NCBI GenBank assembly: GCA_938015435.1
Contig: CALLPN010000003.1
Coordinates: 124,001 to 188,000, forward strand
Reading direction: 5' to 3'
Origin: an uncultured Saprospiraceae bacterium
GTDB lineage: Bacteria; Bacteroidota; Bacteroidia; Chitinophagales; Saprospiraceae
DNA: 64,000 nucleotides
In this document: piece after piece, positions 8,708 to 18,477 of the stretch
How positions within the stretch are numbered: the stretch's first letter is position 1
Layout: the number at the start of each line of letters is the position of its first letter
The notes under the pieces: model-generated
The model's input: the letters and a program-made list of their open reading frames with translations, nothing else
Told to the model about the DNA's origin: nothing
Database searches by the model: none
Program-made: the position numbers and the translations under genes

Positions 8708-11056
8708 ATGAGCCACTTCAAAAAGCAAACGATACTATTTCTAATTGGATGCATAGTCGTACTATGTACTGTTGAATCATATACCCAAAGTGATTTAGCA
8801 ATTGGAGATTGGGATGCACACTTACCTTATGGTGAAGGCAGGTGGGTTACACAAAGCGCAGATGAAATAATTTATTCTACTGGTATTTCATTACTCTATC
8901 TAGACAAAGATGACCTTAATTCAAGGTTTGTTGATAAAGTAAGAGGGTTAAGCGATGTAGGTATTTCTAGATTAAAGTATGATGATTTCAATGATCAGCT
9001 AATCATAGCTTATACTAATAGTAATATCGATATTGTTAGAGGTACAGAGGTTTTTAATCTTCCGTTTATCAAAGAAAATTCAAACATATTGGGAGATAGA
9101 CAGATCAATGATATCTATGTAGCAGATGCTAATTATGCTTATTTGTCCACGGCATTTGGGATAGTTCAACTTGATCTTCAGAGTTTAGAGTTTGCAACCA
9201 CTGTATTTACTGAATTGAGAGTTAATCAAGTATCTGGTCTAGGCGAAAGCCTCTATGCCGCTACAGATGATGGATTATATAAGGTAGATGCAACGCCAGG
9301 CGTAAATATTGGTGATTTTGGTCAGTGGCAGCTTTTGGGAGAGTCCAATGGGTTACCAGGTTTATATGAAGCGTTACATACAGTTCCATATGGAGATGCG
9401 ATATATTTTGCTGATGAAGACATTGTTTATAAATCGACAGATGGCAATATTTTTACCGCTCTATATGAAGATACGTTGAGTAATCAAACTATAAAATATC
9501 TATCTGCAGAACAGTCCAAACTTATGGTCGGTTTAAGAGAAGATCCGTTTAAAAGTTTTACTCTTTTCTTCGACGAAAATGATGAGTTTATAGTCGGCGG
9601 TGCATCATGTATAAATAGAACATTATTCGGAATAGAAGATGAGCAAGGTAGAGTCTGGTACTCTGATGAATGGTATACAATAAGGCATACTGAGACCTAT
9701 ACAACAGGATGCTCAATGGATACTTACAACAGTCCTTATTCATCGACGGTAAGTGACATTAATACATACAATGGTAAAGCTTACATAGCTTCTGGTGGTG
9801 CTACAGAAAGTTATAATTACGACACTAATGGAGGAGGCGCTTATATTTATGAGGACGGGAATTGGAATAATCTTAATAACTTATCAAATAGTGATTATCA
9901 GGGGATGAAAAACCTTTTTCAAGTAGTTAAGAATCCAATTACTAAGAAAGTATACTTTGGACTTTTTGGCCAATCCGGAGATATTGGTTTATTGGAATAT
10001 GATGAAGAAACTGGGCTGACTGAAAAGTATAATCCAGATAATAGTAAGTTACAATTTGCAGAAGGGGATTTTGGAAATACTCGGGTATCAGGTCTAGCTG
10101 TAGATAATCAAGGAAATGTATGGATGACTAACCATGCAGCATTAAAACCTCTAGTGGTTTATACGGTGGATAATGAATGGCAGAAATATGATATCCCACA
10201 AAATCAGTTTGTGGCTAAGGTTAAAATAGATGATCAGGGATATAAATGGATGATAGTAACCGGAGCTGGTGGTGGTGTAATTGTATTTGATGATAATGGT
10301 ACACTAGCTGATCCTACGGATGATAGAACACGTCTTATTAATAATGGGAATAGTGAATTGCCAACTAACACGGTGAGAACTTTGGAAGTAGATAATGATG
10401 GTAATGTGTGGGTAGGTACTTCGGAAGGAGCTGTAGTATTTGAATGTGGAGGATCGGTATTCGATGAAGATGTATGTAGAGGAGTGCATCGTAAAGTTGT
10501 TGTAGATGGTAATGTGGCATTCTTGCTGGAAACGGAAGATGTATATGCTATAGAGACTGATGGAGGCAATAGAAAGTGGTTTGGATCACGTAATGGTATT
10601 TTTGTGCAGTCTTCCGATGGCGAAGATCAGATAATCAGATATACGAGTGAAAACTCACCTCTTTACGATAATACAATTGTTGATTTAGAATTTGATCAGC
10701 AGACCGGAATTATGTGGATAGCAAGCAATAAGGGCTTGCAATCTATTAAAACAGAAACCCTTGGTGCAGAAGAAAAACACGCCAGTAATGTATATGCATA
10801 TCCTAACCCAGTACGCCCAGAGTACGTAGGACCTATTGCTATTAAAGGATTGGCTAATGACGCCAATGTAAAAATCACAGATATCAACGGTAGATTAGTA
10901 TATGAAACTACATCACTAGGTGGCCAAGCTATTTGGGATGGAAATGACTATAACGGGCGTAGGGCAGATACTGGAGTATACTTAGTGTTTAGTAGTGGCG
11001 GATCAGCATTTAGTACTCCAGATAGTTTTGTGAGTAAGATCTTTATAGTCAAATAA
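8708..11056 (+). CDS. porZ: PorZ-like type IX secretion system protein
   Basis: Secreted surface protein of 782 residues, close to the roughly 780 of Porphyromonas gingivalis PorZ. An N-terminal signal peptide ends near SYTQS. The bulk consists of two-component-regulator-type beta-propeller repeats (for example DNQGNVWMTN and DNDGNVWVGTSEGAVVF). The last ~90 residues form a T9SS-type C-terminal domain starting with VYAYPNPV and containing the ITDINGRLVYE and DTGVYLV motifs. In P. gingivalis PorZ belongs to the PorU-PorV-PorQ-PorZ attachment complex and supplies anionic lipopolysaccharide for modification of cargo. The role here is inferred by homology. Another propeller protein with a sorting domain cannot be fully excluded. 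Confidence 0.82.
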   Translation: MSHFKKQTILFLIGCIVVLCTVESYTQSDLAIGDWDAHLPYGEGRWVTQSADEIIYSTGISLLYLDKDDLNSRFVDKVRGLSDVGISRLKYDDFNDQLIIAYTNSNIDIVRGTEVFNLPFIKENSNILGDRQINDIYVADANYAYLSTAFGIVQLDLQSLEFATTVFTELRVNQVSGLGESLYAATDDGLYKVDATPGVNIGDFGQWQLLGESNGLPGLYEALHTVPYGDAIYFADEDIVYKSTDGNIFTALYEDTLSNQTIKYLSAEQSKLMVGLREDPFKSFTLFFDENDEFIVGGASCINRTLFGIEDEQGRVWYSDEWYTIRHTETYTTGCSMDTYNSPYSSTVSDINTYNGKAYIASGGATESYNYDTNGGGAYIYEDGNWNNLNNLSNSDYQGMKNLFQVVKNPITKKVYFGLFGQSGDIGLLEYDEETGLTEKYNPDNSKLQFAEGDFGNTRVSGLAVDNQGNVWMTNHAALKPLVVYTVDNEWQKYDIPQNQFVAKVKIDDQGYKWMIVTGAGGGVIVFDDNGTLADPTDDRTRLINNGNSELPTNTVRTLEVDNDGNVWVGTSEGAVVFECGGSVFDEDVCRGVHRKVVVDGNVAFLLETEDVYAIETDGGNRKWFGSRNGIFVQSSDGEDQIIRYTSENSPLYDNTIVDLEFDQQTGIMWIASNKGLQSIKTETLGAEEKHASNVYAYPNPVRPEYVGPIAIKGLANDANVKITDINGRLVYETTSLGGQAIWDGNDYNGRRADTGVYLVFSSGGSAFSTPDSFVSKIFIVK

Positions 11057-11227
11057 GGTTGGTCTATTACATATAATTGACATTTACGTTTGGAACTATT
11101 ATTTCTATAGTTAAAGTTCAATATTAATTAGTGTGTTGAACTGTCATCAAATTGATGAATTATCGATGAATCCCCTATAGTTATACTAATTCGACGTTAG
11201 TGGCAACCATATATATGCTAGATGAGT

Positions 11228-11235
11228 TAACTTTG
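11228..11235 (+). promoter_or_regulatory. candidate -7 box TAACTTTG
   Basis: Exact TAnnTTTG match 35 nt upstream of the ATG at 11271, giving a short leader for the DUF5686 gene. Confidence 0.45.
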
Positions 11236-11270
11236 CATAATTTTATAAATACTTGTTATTTTTTAAAGCA

Positions 11271-13826
11271 ATGCGAATACTACATTCAATATTTCTTATA
11301 ATTTCTATGGCAGCCGTTTCTTTACTGTCGGCTCAATCCGTTACTAAGGTATCCGGTAGTGTAATGGATGCTAATACAAAAGAATTACTTCCTTTCGTAA
11401 ATGTATCCTTCAAAGGCACTAACGTCGGAGCGTCTTCTGATATTGATGGTGATTATGAAATCAGTACTAGATTTCCTAGTGATACACTTGTGGCCTCTTA
11501 TCTTGGATATGAAGACCAATACTTTATTATTAAGAGAGGGGAAAAGCAAAAAGTTAATTTCAAATTACAGTCTTCTGGAATTGCATTGAAGCAAATTGTA
11601 TTCACGGAGCAAAAAGGTAAGTATAGTAGAAAAAACAATCCTTCTTTAGATCTGGCTAAAAAGGTAACGGCCAATGCATATCAAAATCACCTCAAAGGAT
11701 TACCCTATTATAAATATGATCAACACGAGATCGTTAGAATGGATCTTAATAATATTACAGATAAATTTAAAGAAAGGAGATTCGTTAGAAACTTAGATTT
11801 TTTGTGGGAGTATGTAGATACTTCTGATATTAACGGACGGACATTTTTACCAATATTCCTTAGAGAGATTATATCCACATTCTATTTTCGTAATCAACCA
11901 GAAAGTGAAAAAGAATATAGGCATGCAGTCAATTATACTAATATAGTAGAGAAGTTAGGCCTTAACACGATTAACAATGCGATAGACGCACTTTATACGG
12001 ATGTAGATGTCTATACAGATGTTATTCCATTGCTTGAAAATCAATTTGTAAGTCCACTATCCAATGTAAGCCCAGGCTTTTATCGCTATTACATTCAAGA
12101 TACAACAATCGTTAATGGAAGAGAGGCAATCAATTTGGCTTTTATTCCTGAAATAAAAGGAAGTCTTGGATTTATAGGAAACATGTTTATTTCCAATGAC
12201 GATAGATATACAGTACTCAAAATAGATATGGGTATTGTAAAAGATATCAATCTTAACTTCGTGAGAGACTTAAGAGTCATACAAGAATTCGAACCAATCG
12301 GAGACAACTTTATTAAGACTAAAGATGAAGTAATAATAGATTACTCCATTACAGAAGATGGATTAGGTGTGTATGGAAATAAGACCGTTTATTACGATGA
12401 GTTTAATTTTGATGCGATAGAAGACGAAAAATTTTCTAGTGTAAAAAAAATCATAAACAATCCTGATGGGTTGATTCAAGATCAAAGCTATTGGAAAGAG
12501 AGTAGGATAGGGGAACTTAGTAAAAATGATATTGATACATATGAGCTACGAGACACACTAATTAACGATAAGTATTTTAATAGATACATGTATCTCGGAA
12601 AAGTTTTGACTTCAGGGTTCTTACCTGTTGGTCCTGTCGAATTTGGGCCATGGGCTACATTTGCTAGTTTCAATGATGTCGAAGGTTTTCAACCAAGATT
12701 TGGTGGATGGAGTACATATGACTTCAGTAAAAAAATTCTACTTCAATCATATATTTCATATGGAACTCGTACAAAGCAATGGAAATATTCTGCCGGAGCA
12801 ACGTTTACATTTAATGAAAACTATAGAGATAATCCAAGACACTTTTTCAGAGCTATTGCAGAGAAAGCTTCGAGTTTTCCCGGCCAAGATTTACAATTCT
12901 TTAGTCCAGATAATGTATTGCTTTCATTCCGAAGAGGAGAGACTACCAGAATGTTACTTACGGATAAGTACGAACTGATGTATGAAAAGGGAGTAGAAGG
13001 ATTTAGTTTTAATATCGGAGCTAGACACAAAACGATAAAACCCTATGGAACTACTCGATTCTTAGCATCAGACCCGATTGAAAACGAAGAGGTAGAGTTC
13101 AATCAAATACAAACCAACGAAGTATTCGGTATGTTTAGGTTTGCTCCTAATGAGCAATATGTACAAGGAAAACAATATCGAACACAAATATTGAATGAGT
13201 ACCCAATTTTTACCTTGAACTATACGGTCGGACTAGATGGTATAGATGCAGGTGATTATAACTACGCTAGGCTAGGGCTAAATATATTTAAGCAATTTGA
13301 ATGGACAAGAACAGGAACGACAGATATTATATTTGATAGTGGGAAGACATTTGGAAACGTTCCTTATGTTCTTAACTATATACCGGCAGGAAACCAAACC
13401 TATGGTTATTTTCTTAACTCTTATAATATGATGAACTTCTTTGAGTTCTCTATGGATCAATATGTTTCACTAAACATAGAGCATTACTTTTACGGGTTTA
13501 TATTTAATAGAGTTCCACTTTTTAGAAGACTAAAGTTGAGAGAGATAGTTACGTTTAAAGGATTGTATGGATCTCTTTCTGATGCCAATAATCCCTTAAT
13601 GGATCCCACACTTGTTCAATTTACTGAAGGGGAGAATGGAGGACAAGCTACTTTTACTCTAGATGATAAGCCATACATCGAAGCGAGTTTTGGTGTATCT
13701 AATATATTTAAAGTATTAAGGGTAGATATCGTAAAACGATTTACCCACTTGGATAATCCAAATCTACCGACACTCTTTGGCACAAAAGGAATGGGTGTGA
13801 GGGCTAAATTTTTCGTGGAGTTCTAG
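11271..13826 (+). CDS. DUF5686/carboxypeptidase-regulatory-like outer-membrane protein
   Basis: Predicted outer-membrane protein of 851 residues. A signal peptide ends near LLSAQS. It is followed by a carboxypeptidase-regulatory-like (CarboxypepD_reg) domain at about 25-110, with the VSGSVMDANTKELLPFVNV opening typical of the N-terminus of SusC-like receptors. The rest fits the DUF5686 family, with a C-terminal region rich in alternating aromatic strands that suggests a beta-barrel ending in FVEF. There is no TonB-plug domain, so it is not a SusC receptor. The function of DUF5686 is unknown to me. The ATG at 11271 is chosen because the signal peptide starts there. Its stop codon abuts that of the convergent glycosyltransferase with no spacer. 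Confidence 0.8.
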   Translation: MRILHSIFLIISMAAVSLLSAQSVTKVSGSVMDANTKELLPFVNVSFKGTNVGASSDIDGDYEISTRFPSDTLVASYLGYEDQYFIIKRGEKQKVNFKLQSSGIALKQIVFTEQKGKYSRKNNPSLDLAKKVTANAYQNHLKGLPYYKYDQHEIVRMDLNNITDKFKERRFVRNLDFLWEYVDTSDINGRTFLPIFLREIISTFYFRNQPESEKEYRHAVNYTNIVEKLGLNTINNAIDALYTDVDVYTDVIPLLENQFVSPLSNVSPGFYRYYIQDTTIVNGREAINLAFIPEIKGSLGFIGNMFISNDDRYTVLKIDMGIVKDINLNFVRDLRVIQEFEPIGDNFIKTKDEVIIDYSITEDGLGVYGNKTVYYDEFNFDAIEDEKFSSVKKIINNPDGLIQDQSYWKESRIGELSKNDIDTYELRDTLINDKYFNRYMYLGKVLTSGFLPVGPVEFGPWATFASFNDVEGFQPRFGGWSTYDFSKKILLQSYISYGTRTKQWKYSAGATFTFNENYRDNPRHFFRAIAEKASSFPGQDLQFFSPDNVLLSFRRGETTRMLLTDKYELMYEKGVEGFSFNIGARHKTIKPYGTTRFLASDPIENEEVEFNQIQTNEVFGMFRFAPNEQYVQGKQYRTQILNEYPIFTLNYTVGLDGIDAGDYNYARLGLNIFKQFEWTRTGTTDIIFDSGKTFGNVPYVLNYIPAGNQTYGYFLNSYNMMNFFEFSMDQYVSLNIEHYFYGFIFNRVPLFRRLKLREIVTFKGLYGSLSDANNPLMDPTLVQFTEGENGGQATFTLDDKPYIEASFGVSNIFKVLRVDIVKRFTHLDNPNLPTLFGTKGMGVRAKFFVEF

Positions 13827-14963
13827 TTATAGAAGATTGGAAATTATTTCTTGTATTTGCTCTATATTTTTTTCTGAGTTTCTTTCTTGAGCAGCTAAAT
13901 TTGTATTCTTTTTGTATTGATCAATTTTGGAGACAGACATTTTTTGTATTGCTTTAGCTAGAGATTTCGCTGAAAAATCCTCAGATACTAGACCTAATTC
14001 GTACTCTAATACTAAATCTGACATAGCAGGTGTAGGTCCGATTACAATTGCCACTCTTCCTTGAATAAATTCAAAAATTTTGTTGGGTAATGCGTAAGTG
14101 TTATTGAGGTGTGTAGGAAATAAAAGATACAGTCCTATGTCGTATTGATTGATTGTTTTTTGTATTTCTTTAAACGGAATGGCATCCAAGATTGAAACTT
14201 GATTATTATTTTCTGTCAGTTGGATAAGGTGCTGTTTGTATGTTGGATTATTATCCATTAGATAGAGGTCCAATATATAATTATTACTTAGAGACGAAAC
14301 TGCTTCTATCATCAACTCTAACCTTCTTGCTGGTATAGCCGCGCCGTGACTGATGATTCGGATATTTTCTTTTGATGTAGCTCTAGGAGAAAGATCATAG
14401 AATCTACAAGCGTTGTCCAAGAGGGAACAATTGATATTAAACTGTTCTTTATATAAATCAATTATTTGAGGACTGACCGTTGTGAAGTGTTTCACATATG
14501 TTAGATGATTAGTAAACATCCATTTTTCGTATTGCTGTTGAGCTTTGGAGAAGCTACCTGTCTTTTTATCATCCATGTAATATTCGTGTAGATCACAATA
14601 GATAGGAGTATTATTTTTCTTAGCGATTCTATGGGCAATAGGTAATGATTCTGTTTCATTACAAATGATTATATCATAAGTGTTTTTTGCTAGAGACGTA
14701 TACACATAGTTATTATTTTTACTCCAATAAAGGGATTTGTATTGCTTGGTAACCAGTTTTGTGATTTGAGTAATTCTATTGGAACTTGCGCTTCTACCGT
14801 CAAGGTTAAATAAGTCAAGATCGTTTTCAACACCTATATGTAGTGAGCGCCCTGTACCGACGCATGTAAGGCTATATATAGAATGAAGTGATTCTATTTG
14901 TTTTAGCACTCGTGGGTCCCTATTGAGATCTGTTTTACATAGTATGAGTATTTTCTTTTTCAT
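13827..14963 (-). CDS. family 4-like (GT-B) glycosyltransferase
   Basis: Soluble GT-B glycosyltransferase of 378 residues and the last gene of the leftward asnB operon. The N-terminal half begins KILILCKTDLNRDPRVLKQ, a form seen in family 4 enzymes. The C-terminal half carries the nucleotide-sugar pocket around LPNKIFEFIQGRVAIVIGPT with the conserved glutamates. It starts 2 nt after the upstream sulfotransferase gene, so co-translation is likely. Sugar donor and acceptor are not readable. Membership in a glycan-assembly operon with a family 2 transferase and a sulfotransferase points to a surface polysaccharide or glycolipid. Confidence 0.78.
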   Translation of the reverse strand: MKKKILILCKTDLNRDPRVLKQIESLHSIYSLTCVGTGRSLHIGVENDLDLFNLDGRSASSNRITQITKLVTKQYKSLYWSKNNNYVYTSLAKNTYDIIICNETESLPIAHRIAKKNNTPIYCDLHEYYMDDKKTGSFSKAQQQYEKWMFTNHLTYVKHFTTVSPQIIDLYKEQFNINCSLLDNACRFYDLSPRATSKENIRIISHGAAIPARRLELMIEAVSSLSNNYILDLYLMDNNPTYKQHLIQLTENNNQVSILDAIPFKEIQKTINQYDIGLYLLFPTHLNNTYALPNKIFEFIQGRVAIVIGPTPAMSDLVLEYELGLVSEDFSAKSLAKAIQKMSVSKIDQYKKNTNLAAQERNSEKNIEQIQEIISNLL

Positions 14964-14965
14964 AT

Positions 14966-15811
14966 CTATAGATCGTTAATGTTTTGAATCCACGGAGTTA
15001 TATCAAAATTTACTATTTGTTGTAAACCTTTCATTTCAGGTAGTAATTCATTTTGAATCATCTCCTTCGAAGATGTACTCAAGGCCAAGGTCATTTTGTT
15101 GTTTCTCCTATGGTAGTATTTGGATTTAATGTTAGACACTACTGACTTAGGAAACATTTTTTTAATAATAGAAAAGAATTGGCTCTTTAGCATTCCATCT
15201 ATTTTTCTAGGCATTCTAAAATCGGTTTCAGCAGCATTATCTCTCCGCATTATCCCTTTAAAAGGAATAGATAATTTAAGAAAATCAAGTAAATGTTTTT
15301 TTGTTATTGAGTTATTCAATTCTGCACTATTTAGAATTAGTATGTTATCTCTCCCAAAATAGTTAATATAGTTATTAATATGACTGTAATATCTACTACA
15401 GTCTAATAACAGGCTATGTGTTTCTAATGCCTGGTTAAGAGAAGAGTTTAAATCGCCCCTTTCGTAGGACATTCTGTAATGCGATCTGATCCTATCTATT
15501 GGATTTCTAACGATATATATAATTTTGGCTGAAGGATTATAATTGTGGATTTCTTCACTTATAGCATTTGCATTTTTAATGTCTGCAGTATAACTTGTAG
15601 AGGCTTCTAGTTGTATTTTATAGTCCCAGTCAAATAAAGAATGATAGGAATCTATGTTTTTAAATTTAGGAACATTAAAAAAATTTGGTTCTTTATCTTT
15701 AGATAGAGAGATGTCTGGGTGAGTAGAAAGTAAATTAGCTAAACTTGTAGTACCACTCTTACGAGAACCAACCAAGAAAACACCAACCTTTTTATTGTTC
15801 ACACTTTTCAT
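14966..15811 (-). CDS. PAPS-dependent sulfotransferase
   Basis: Sulfotransferase of about 281 residues that would transfer sulfate from PAPS to a hydroxyl or amine, here probably of a glycan. The 5'-phosphosulfate-binding loop is GSRKSGTTS (residues 15-23), and the 3'-phosphate-binding segment IVRNPIDRIRSHY lies near residue 100. Both are in the expected order and spacing for the Sulfotransfer_1/3 families. No membrane anchor is visible. It starts 7 nt after the family 2 glycosyltransferase and ends 2 nt before the family 4 one. No PAPS-synthesis genes (cysD, cysN, cysC) are in the window, so these must lie elsewhere if the enzyme is active. Confidence 0.85.
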   Translation of the reverse strand: MKSVNNKKVGVFLVGSRKSGTTSLANLLSTHPDISLSKDKEPNFFNVPKFKNIDSYHSLFDWDYKIQLEASTSYTADIKNANAISEEIHNYNPSAKIIYIVRNPIDRIRSHYRMSYERGDLNSSLNQALETHSLLLDCSRYYSHINNYINYFGRDNILILNSAELNNSITKKHLLDFLKLSIPFKGIMRRDNAAETDFRMPRKIDGMLKSQFFSIIKKMFPKSVVSNIKSKYYHRRNNKMTLALSTSSKEMIQNELLPEMKGLQQIVNFDITPWIQNINDL

Positions 15812-15818
15812 ACTCTAT

Positions 15819-16700
15819 TTAGAATTGTATTAAACCTTTCAGTCTTTGGAATATTAAAGTTAAGTTACTAATTGATACCGTACCTTGTGTGTTATTTATT
15901 TTTTTTGCTTGTGAGAGATTCTGTTTGGCGGCAGAAAGAATAAAGTCTTTTATTTTGTTTTGCTTAATTTCCATCAGTAACCCAGCACCGATATTGTTTT
16001 CTATTAAATCCCAGTTATCATCTATAGTTTGAATTACAGATATTTGTAATTGACTAAATCCTTTTTGTATATCATCAAAAACACGATTAATTGTTCTATT
16101 GGGATGTTGGTGGACTATACTAGTACAGTTCTCAATGATTTTTATATTGTTATTATTCACGAGGGGTATAATAAATTTGAAGTCTTCGCCGTAAAATAGA
16201 TTTTCGTTAAACCGACTACTTCTGATTAGTGACTTATGAAAACAGAAAGGCATTAGATTGAAGTAACCTTCAAGGCATTGAATTATACATTTATTATACT
16301 CGGTACTAGGAATAATTTTATGGAGAACATTATTTTTAGAAATACTTGTTCCGGCAAGCAATAATTGATTCTGATGACCATCAATTTTATTTTGGAAGCA
16401 TAAAAGATAATTATCAACAAGTTCATCATCACTATCTAGAAAGCAAATGTATTCTCCTTTGGATTTCTGAATACCGACATTTCTTGCAGCGCTTCTACCT
16501 TTATTTTTTTGATATCTATATATTATGTTTTTAGCGTCTAGTTCTTCCACGTATGATTTAGTGTCGTCGGTAGATCCATCATCTATAATGATCAGTTCCC
16601 AATCTTTATATTCCTGCGCTATTACGCTTTCTATTGCGCGCTGCAATAGAACACGTCTATTATAGGTAGGTAATACTATAGAGAACATTGGTGATTTCAT
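15819..16700 (-). CDS. family 2 glycosyltransferase
   Basis: GT-A glycosyltransferase of 293 residues. It opens with FSIVLPTYNRRVLLQRAIES, continues with IIDDGSTDDT and has the metal-binding DSDDE motif near residue 95. These are textbook family 2 features and the fold is secure, but the sugar is not. Its ATG overlaps the asnB stop by 4 nt (16697-16700), indicating translational coupling. The C-terminal ~100 residues after the catalytic core are lysine- and glutamine-rich and resemble nothing I know. Confidence 0.85.
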   Translation of the reverse strand: MKSPMFSIVLPTYNRRVLLQRAIESVIAQEYKDWELIIIDDGSTDDTKSYVEELDAKNIIYRYQKNKGRSAARNVGIQKSKGEYICFLDSDDELVDNYLLCFQNKIDGHQNQLLLAGTSISKNNVLHKIIPSTEYNKCIIQCLEGYFNLMPFCFHKSLIRSSRFNENLFYGEDFKFIIPLVNNNNIKIIENCTSIVHQHPNRTINRVFDDIQKGFSQLQISVIQTIDDNWDLIENNIGAGLLMEIKQNKIKDFILSAAKQNLSQAKKINNTQGTVSISNLTLIFQRLKGLIQF

Positions 16701-18466
16701 TGTACGGAAATATTAAATTTTGAAATCCAAAGTCCTGCATTTATGACGCGCCATAAAACATTATTATCGCTTTTTAATATTAATTCTAATTTTTCTCGAT
16801 TTACAAAGGGCATTTTATCCAAAGCATCAGAAGCAAGTTTTAAGTAATAGACTTTATTCGTATTCATCCATTCATTTTGAGGTGTAACGAATCCCATTTT
16901 ATCTGAACGGTTCAGAATCGAAGTTGGCACAATTCCCTTCATGTTTGTTCTGCAAATACTTTTTGTAACACCTTTTTTTAACTTTAATTCACTAGGCATA
17001 TTTAGACAATATTCTACTAGTCTATAATCCAAAAAAGGTAAACGGGACTCAACGCTATAGGACATACTATTTCTGTCTTCATATCGAAGTAGTGCTGAGA
17101 TTCCTAATTCAAAAAGTAATTTATAACTCATTTGAAATATATCACCCTCTTTACCGCGATGAAATCTTTTCTCATTTTGTTTTTCAGTTAGATCATACCA
17201 GTCTATAGCCCTTTTTCTTTTATTCCTTTCATAGAACAAAACACTTTGAAGAGCATCAACTATTCCAAATGATCTTAAACGCTGAAAATGATACAATTCC
17301 TGAATAGCAGAAAGAGGTTTTGTTTTGATATTCTCTTTAAAATACCCAATACTGAACTTATCATATCCGCATAAAATTTCATCACCCCCCTGTCCACCTA
17401 AAATAACTTTTACACCTGCTTTATTTACACTTTCATATATATGCGACTGTGCCATAACGGTGACTCCTGTAAATGGTTCATCTTGATGATATACTAAACT
17501 ATCAATATTCGCTTTGAGGTATTCTTCAGTTGTAGTTATAAGGTGCGATGGTATGTCATATTTTTTATTCACTGCTAGTGCATAGTTACTTTCATCTAAC
17601 TTATGACCCGGATAAGCGAGTGTATAGGTATCAGGTCTTAAATTAAGTTTATTAGCCATAAGCGAAACAATGCTGCTACTATCTAGACCCCCTGAAAGCG
17701 TTGCTGCTAATGGCACGTCAGATCTAGTGCGTAATTTTATAGAATCTATAATGAGGTCAAAAAATTTTGAACCATCGTTTGAGTTTGATTTATGAAGGTC
17801 ATAATATCTAGTTATCGTCATCGTGCTAATCGCTAAATCGACAATGGCATAATGTGACTTCGGTATTTGGTAAACACCAGCGAACATAGTTTCTTCTGTA
17901 TGGTCAGTCATGTTATAAGCAAGGTATTCTAATAGCCTTGGATGATTAACTTTGGGTTTCCAGTCTTTGGCTGCTTGGAATGCTTTTATTTCAGAGGCTA
18001 AATATATTTTATTAAGTATGTTAGTATAGTACAGAGGTTTAATACCGAATCGATCTCTACATAGGACTACTTTATTTGTTTTCTGATCATAGAGCATAAT
18101 AGCCCACATTCCATTAAACTTTGAAAAACAATCAAGGCCCCATTGATCATAGGCTGCCAGTATCACTTCAGTGTCAGATTTAGTGGTAAACTTTTGGCCA
18201 AGACTAACTAACTCATCTTTTAGTTCCAAGTAGTTATATATCATCCCATTGAATACGAGGTGCAAATGTGATCGATGCATAGGTTGATCACTGCGTGCAT
18301 CTGTATCTATGACAGCTAATCTACGATGACCCATGGCTACGCCACCCTTGATGTAGAACCCTTCTCCATCCGGACCTCTATGAGCAAGAAGGTCTGTCAT
18401 TGATTTTATATCTTCGACCTTTGGCTCAATTTTGGAGTAATCTATTATAGCAGCTATACCACACAT
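16697..18466 (-). CDS. asnB: glutamine-hydrolysing asparagine synthase family protein
   Basis: Two-domain amidotransferase of 589 residues. The N-terminal class II glutaminase has the nucleophile C2 in MCGIAA, RGPDGEG at about 30-36 and NGMIYNY near 73-79. The C-terminal synthetase has the ATP-pyrophosphatase loop SGGLDS at 258-263. Asparagine synthesis is the default reaction. As first gene of an operon with two glycosyltransferases and a sulfotransferase, it may instead amidate a sugar carboxylate, as AsnB-like proteins in O-antigen clusters are thought to do. Only 11 bp separate its ATG from that of the divergent gene at 18478. A weak -7-like TATCTTGC lies just upstream. Confidence 0.88.
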   Translation of the reverse strand: MCGIAAIIDYSKIEPKVEDIKSMTDLLAHRGPDGEGFYIKGGVAMGHRRLAVIDTDARSDQPMHRSHLHLVFNGMIYNYLELKDELVSLGQKFTTKSDTEVILAAYDQWGLDCFSKFNGMWAIMLYDQKTNKVVLCRDRFGIKPLYYTNILNKIYLASEIKAFQAAKDWKPKVNHPRLLEYLAYNMTDHTEETMFAGVYQIPKSHYAIVDLAISTMTITRYYDLHKSNSNDGSKFFDLIIDSIKLRTRSDVPLAATLSGGLDSSSIVSLMANKLNLRPDTYTLAYPGHKLDESNYALAVNKKYDIPSHLITTTEEYLKANIDSLVYHQDEPFTGVTVMAQSHIYESVNKAGVKVILGGQGGDEILCGYDKFSIGYFKENIKTKPLSAIQELYHFQRLRSFGIVDALQSVLFYERNKRKRAIDWYDLTEKQNEKRFHRGKEGDIFQMSYKLLFELGISALLRYEDRNSMSYSVESRLPFLDYRLVEYCLNMPSELKLKKGVTKSICRTNMKGIVPTSILNRSDKMGFVTPQNEWMNTNKVYYLKLASDALDKMPFVNREKLELILKSDNNVLWRVINAGLWISKFNISVQ

Positions 18467-18477
18467 AGAAGCAAGAT

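Noticed and set aside
11271..13826. SusC/TonB-dependent receptor
   Set aside because: The N-terminal CarboxypepD_reg domain is shared with SusC proteins, but there is no plug domain and no SusD partner; DUF5686 fits better.
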